This document shows, piece after piece, positions 61,098 to 64,000 of a DNA stretch of 64,000 bases. Position numbers and translations under genes: made by a program. A model generated the notes under the pieces. The model saw only the letters and a list, made by a program, of their open reading frames with translations. It made no database searches and was not told the DNA's origin. Source of the stretch: Pedobacter xixiisoli (GTDB lineage Bacteria > Bacteroidota > Bacteroidia > Sphingobacteriales > Sphingobacteriaceae); contig NZ_OCMT01000002.1 of assembly GCF_900215335.1 (NCBI RefSeq), positions 496,001-560,000 of the forward strand. Direction: 5' to 3'. The stretch's first letter is position 1. Each line of letters opens with the position of its first letter.

Positions 61098-61631
61098 ATG
61101 AGTTTAAACGTCAAAAATCCTAGTCATTCTTTCACCATAATGAACGAGCTAGTTTTACCCAATGACACCAACACATTGAACAATTTAATGGGTGGAAGAT
61201 TATTACACTGGATGGATATAGCTGCTGCGATTTCTGCACAGAAACATTGCAATAGTATTGTGGTAACGGCTTCTGTAGATAATGTGTCGTTTAAACAACC
61301 TATTAAGCTTGGTGATGTAGTTACGATTGAGGCCAAAGTGACCCGATCATTTAATACTTCGGTTGAAGTTAGATTGGATGTTTGGGCAGAAAACGTACCT
61401 ACTGCGAACAGAGTAAAATCTAATGAAGCCTATTATACTTTTGTTGCAGTAGATCAAACTGGCACTAAACACGTCCCTGTACTTCAACCAGAAACTGAAG
61501 AAGAAACTGAACTTTATGAAGGAGCCTTACGCCGCAGACAATTACGATTAGTTTTAGCCGGAAAAATGGCTGCAGGAGATGCGACTGAACTGATAGCTTT
61601 GTTCGCTAAAAGTGAAAGCAATACTAAATAG
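61098..61631 (+). CDS. Acyl-CoA thioesterase (hotdog fold)
   Basis: A 177-aa hotdog-fold enzyme of the YciA/BACH type: NTLNNLMGGRLLHWMDIAAAIS, VVTASVDNVSFKQPIKLGDVV and EVRLDVWAE. The Asn/Asp acyl-CoA site is intact (LMGGRLLHWMD). Substrate chain length unknown. Six nt before the antiporter, so probably cotranscribed. Confidence 0.9.
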   Translation: MSLNVKNPSHSFTIMNELVLPNDTNTLNNLMGGRLLHWMDIAAAISAQKHCNSIVVTASVDNVSFKQPIKLGDVVTIEAKVTRSFNTSVEVRLDVWAENVPTANRVKSNEAYYTFVAVDQTGTKHVPVLQPETEEETELYEGALRRRQLRLVLAGKMAAGDATELIALFAKSESNTK

Positions 61632-61637
61632 AAAAAT

Positions 61638-62828
61638 ATGACTACATATACCGTACTCATTATTTTAAGTACGCTAGTTATCTTCTCCTATCTATTTGAT
61701 TTGGTAGCTAGCAAAACTAAATTGCCATCGGTGCTTTTGCTGCTGATGTTGGGTATAGGTCTCAGGGTATTAGTAGATAAATTTCAAATACACACTTATA
61801 ATTTTCTTCAGATTTTACCAACTTTAGGCACTGTAGGTTTAATTCTGATTGTTTTTGAAGGCTCATTAGAACTAAAATATGCGAGAGATAAAAACAAGGT
61901 AATCAAAGGTGCATTTCTCTCAGCGTTGCTTATTTTGATTGCCACAGTAGCTATTATCACATTTATTATTTACCAAATTACAGGCAGCGATTTATATCTC
62001 TGTTTCGTAAATGCCATTCCTTTTAGTGTAATCAGTTCCGCCATTGCCATACCATCAGTGGCCAACATCAATAAAAAGAGCAAAGAATTTATCATCTACG
62101 AAAGCTCATTTTCTGATATTCTGGGCATCATCCTGCTTAATTTTGCAGTATCGAATCGACATATCACCATTGGTTCTTTTGGCCAATTAGCAGTAAATAC
62201 GGTGCTAATTCTACTCTTATCTGTAGTAGCTTGTATTACCTTACTTTATTTAATGGGCAAACTTAAACACCACATTAAGTTCTTTTTAATTATCTCCATA
62301 CTGATTATGGTTTACGCCATCAGTCAATCTTTCCATTTGTCGGCCTTAGTATTGATTTTATCTTTTGGTTTATTTTTAAACAACGCCGATACTATTAAGC
62401 ACGTTTGGTTTAGGTCTGTATTTATCTACAAAAACCTATCTAACGACCTGATCCAGCTACATCAATTATCTGCTGAAACAGCATTTATCATCAGAACATT
62501 TTTCTTCGTAATATTTGGTTTTACGATGAACATCTACCAGCTCAATGATTTTAATACCATAGCCAACGGACTGATTATATTGGCCAGCATTTACGTTATT
62601 AGATTCGCTTACTTATTTTTCTTTAAGAGAGAACATGTTTTTCCAGAGGGATTTGTAACGCCTAGGGGACTGATAAGCATTTTACTGTACTATAATTTGC
62701 CACAACACATGAAACTGGTGGAAATTGGGACACCATTCTTATTTATGGTGGTACTAGGTTCTAGTATAATTATGAGTGTGGGATTAATGTCTAGCCGAAA
62801 AATAAGTATTGCCGAAGAAGCTAATTAA
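61638..62828 (+). CDS. CPA2-type cation:proton antiporter
   Basis: A 396-aa multi-span membrane protein (about 11-12 helices) with Na+/H+ exchanger features: LPSVLLLLMLGIGLRVLVDK, VGLILIVFEGSLELKYA and SDILGIILLNFAV, in the third of which a conserved Asp lies within the membrane. No C-terminal TrkA-N domain. Cation not deducible. Ends 4 nt into a convergent gene. Confidence 0.88.
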   Translation: MTTYTVLIILSTLVIFSYLFDLVASKTKLPSVLLLLMLGIGLRVLVDKFQIHTYNFLQILPTLGTVGLILIVFEGSLELKYARDKNKVIKGAFLSALLILIATVAIITFIIYQITGSDLYLCFVNAIPFSVISSAIAIPSVANINKKSKEFIIYESSFSDILGIILLNFAVSNRHITIGSFGQLAVNTVLILLLSVVACITLLYLMGKLKHHIKFFLIISILIMVYAISQSFHLSALVLILSFGLFLNNADTIKHVWFRSVFIYKNLSNDLIQLHQLSAETAFIIRTFFFVIFGFTMNIYQLNDFNTIANGLIILASIYVIRFAYLFFFKREHVFPEGFVTPRGLISILLYYNLPQHMKLVEIGTPFLFMVVLGSSIIMSVGLMSSRKISIAEEAN

Positions 62829-63343
62829 TTGTTTACATGCAATGTTTCAGGAGCATGATTAACATATTTCTCTAAGCGCTGATAATTCTTTTTGAAATAT
62901 TCCTGATTACCATTTACATTTAAGGTTAGCTTTTTATTGGATAGCTCAGCAATTCCGCCAACTGCTGTGCCTACCACAGCGCCACTTGCCGTAAGCACCA
63001 CGGTGAGCTTAGCCATGTCGCCTGCATTTTCTCCATTTTCATCTAGAGACCAAAGACCGCCACCAATAGCTAAACCTAATAATGTTCCTGAAGAAACAGC
63101 TTTACCAAAGGTCAAACCTCTCTTTTTAACTTTAATCTTTACGATATCTGGCGTACGATATATGATATAGTTACCTCGATAATCTTCTATACCAATTCCT
63201 TCTGGGGTAATTTTTTTGAGCTGCCCTTTAGTAGTTTTGTAACGATAAGACACCACTTTTACTTCATAGTCGCCGTTATAACTTTGCGCAATACAGCACA
63301 ACGATATGCAGCAGAAACAAATTAGTGGTAAGAAAAACTTCAT
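62825..63343 (-). CDS. Hypothetical exported protein
   Basis: A 172-aa protein with a Cys-rich N-terminal signal (FLPLICFCCISLCCIAQ), a beta-rich middle (VKVVSYRYKTTKGQLKKITP) and a glycine-rich hydrophobic segment (SSGTLLGLAIGGGLW; ASGAVVGTAVGGI), which is likely membrane-associated. I do not recognise the family. Confidence 0.75.
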   Translation of the reverse strand: MKFFLPLICFCCISLCCIAQSYNGDYEVKVVSYRYKTTKGQLKKITPEGIGIEDYRGNYIIYRTPDIVKIKVKKRGLTFGKAVSSGTLLGLAIGGGLWSLDENGENAGDMAKLTVVLTASGAVVGTAVGGIAELSNKKLTLNVNGNQEYFKKNYQRLEKYVNHAPETLHVNN

Positions 63344-63356
63344 CTACTGATTGGAT

Positions 63357-63770
63357 TTAACTGCCCATTTCCAAAATCTTGTCGAATTCAGTAGCTTTCA
63401 ACGGCATTACCGATAAACGACCTTGGCGCACCAAAGAGATATCTTTCAAACTTTCTTCCGCCTTAATCTGCTCCAATGTAACTGGACTTTTTAATGGTTC
63501 CACAGGCGCTAAATCTACTACTACCCAATTAGGGTCTGGCGTAGTTGGATCTTGGTAAAATTCTTTTACCACCTTCGCTACTCCAACCACATGTTTACCC
63601 TCATTACTGTGATAGAAAAGTACTAAATCCCCTTCTTTCATAGCCTTTAGGTTATTACGTGCTTGGTAATTACGCACACCATCCCAAAAAGTACGACCAT
63701 CTTCGTTAAATTTATCCCAACTATATTTAAAGGGCTCGCTCTTTACCAGCCAATATTGTGTATTTTTCAT
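63357..63770 (-). CDS. EVE-domain protein
   Basis: A 137-aa PUA-like protein of the EVE family (relative of thymocyte nuclear protein 1): NTQYWLVKSEPFKYSWDKF, RTFWDGVRNYQARNNLKAM, DLVLFYHSNEGKHVVGVAKV and SLVRQGRLSVMPL. EVE domains bind modified bases in DNA or RNA. Standard length; common in Bacteroidota. Confidence 0.93.
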   Translation of the reverse strand: MKNTQYWLVKSEPFKYSWDKFNEDGRTFWDGVRNYQARNNLKAMKEGDLVLFYHSNEGKHVVGVAKVVKEFYQDPTTPDPNWVVVDLAPVEPLKSPVTLEQIKAEESLKDISLVRQGRLSVMPLKATEFDKILEMGS

Positions 63771-63778
63771 GATTTAAT

Positions 63779-63970
63779 ATGTTTAAGGCATCCACTGAAT
63801 CTTTAACGAATGAAAAATCAATGGAAACAGAACTAATCTTTATGTCAATATTTGCAAAAATAGCAAACTATAACCAACCGTTCGCATATAATTACGGACA
63901 ATTTAAAAATGCAAAAGTCCAACCGTATGGTCAGACTTTTTGCAATTCTTATTTAAAGATTTCTGATTAA
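63779..63970 (+). other. Possible 63-aa ORF; weak support
   Basis: An open frame from ATG 63779 to TAA 63970, with mixed composition, no recognised motif and no visible promoter or ribosome site. It may be coding by chance; the gene of the next unit lies outside the window. I list it only as the content of 63771-64000. Confidence 0.2.
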
Positions 63971-64000
63971 AGAGAAAACTCGACTACATTTTGTCTAGAA

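Overview
The window looks like the chromosome of a Bacteroidota bacterium, most likely family Sphingobacteriaceae (Pedobacter-like). This rests on gene content seen here: fused SecDF, a TamL-type lipoprotein BamA homologue, a type IX secretion plug protein, an OMP_b-brl_3-type TonB-linked barrel, a PUR-family DUF3276 protein, an unusually long NusB, YajC next to a YbbR-like protein, and promoters of the Bacteroidota form TTTG-N19-TAnnTTTG (clearest before tRNA-Cys). DNA is AT-rich and many genes lack an obvious Shine-Dalgarno site.

Layout. 0-5 kb: 3' part of secDF, then an overlapping ndh-mgsA-mvaB-like operon. 4.8-11.7 kb: Crp-like regulator, HAD hydrolase, CAT-like acyltransferase, thioredoxin-reductase-like flavoprotein, iron-permease-family protein, class II aldolase and accD, separated by repeat-rich spacers. 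11.8-14.2 kb: a small accessory block (two unknown proteins plus a NERD nuclease-like protein) bracketed by two related palindromes. 14.2-31.6 kb: conserved core (ychF, DUF5362, PUR protein, ABC exporter, amino-acid dehydrogenase, nusB-DUF1573-yajC-ybbR-coaE, an MBL-fold exonuclease-like protein, tspO, a patatin-BamA fusion, tamL, an rRNA/tRNA methyltransferase, tRNA-Cys). 31.6-33.6 kb: small genes and pyrD. 33.6-38.4 kb and 42.5-45.8 kb: two accessory arrays, all genes on the + strand. 38.5-39.9 kb: an arsenic locus (arsR, DUF6428, a 41-aa membrane peptide, arsC). 39.9-42.5 kb: a TPR membrane protein plus a TPR-AAA+ ATPase. 45.9-64 kb: QorB-like reductase, Rrf2 regulator, AsmA-like giant, outer-membrane barrel with a divergent two-component system, ABC-F protein, Gfo/Idh/MocA oxidoreductase, T9SS plug, bacillithiol-transferase-like protein, thioesterase, CPA antiporter and an EVE protein.

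The most notable signal is that the two accessory arrays look like integron gene-cassette arrays with no integrase in the window. Short + strand genes of mostly unknown function are separated by attC-like elements: RYYYAAC and GTTRRRY cores, long imperfect hairpins, and a 19-nt right arm identical at 35707, 43467 and 45264. For the cassette 42820-43482, the left core GTTATGC and the right core GCATAAC are exact reverse complements, as expected of an excisable circle. Both arrays begin at the same ~260-bp element (33627-33884 and 42545-42819), which ends right at the first GTTA core and carries a conserved short reading frame; this is a candidate attI-like array head, with a leader peptide reminiscent of ORF-11 of class 1 integrons. 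This is inference, testable with an attC covariance search and a genome search for an integrase.

The spacers also hold several families of dispersed palindromes, including a composite repeat in which a constant frame carries a different stem-loop insert at each locus, and a 202-bp tandem duplication that copied the 3' end of the iron-permease gene.
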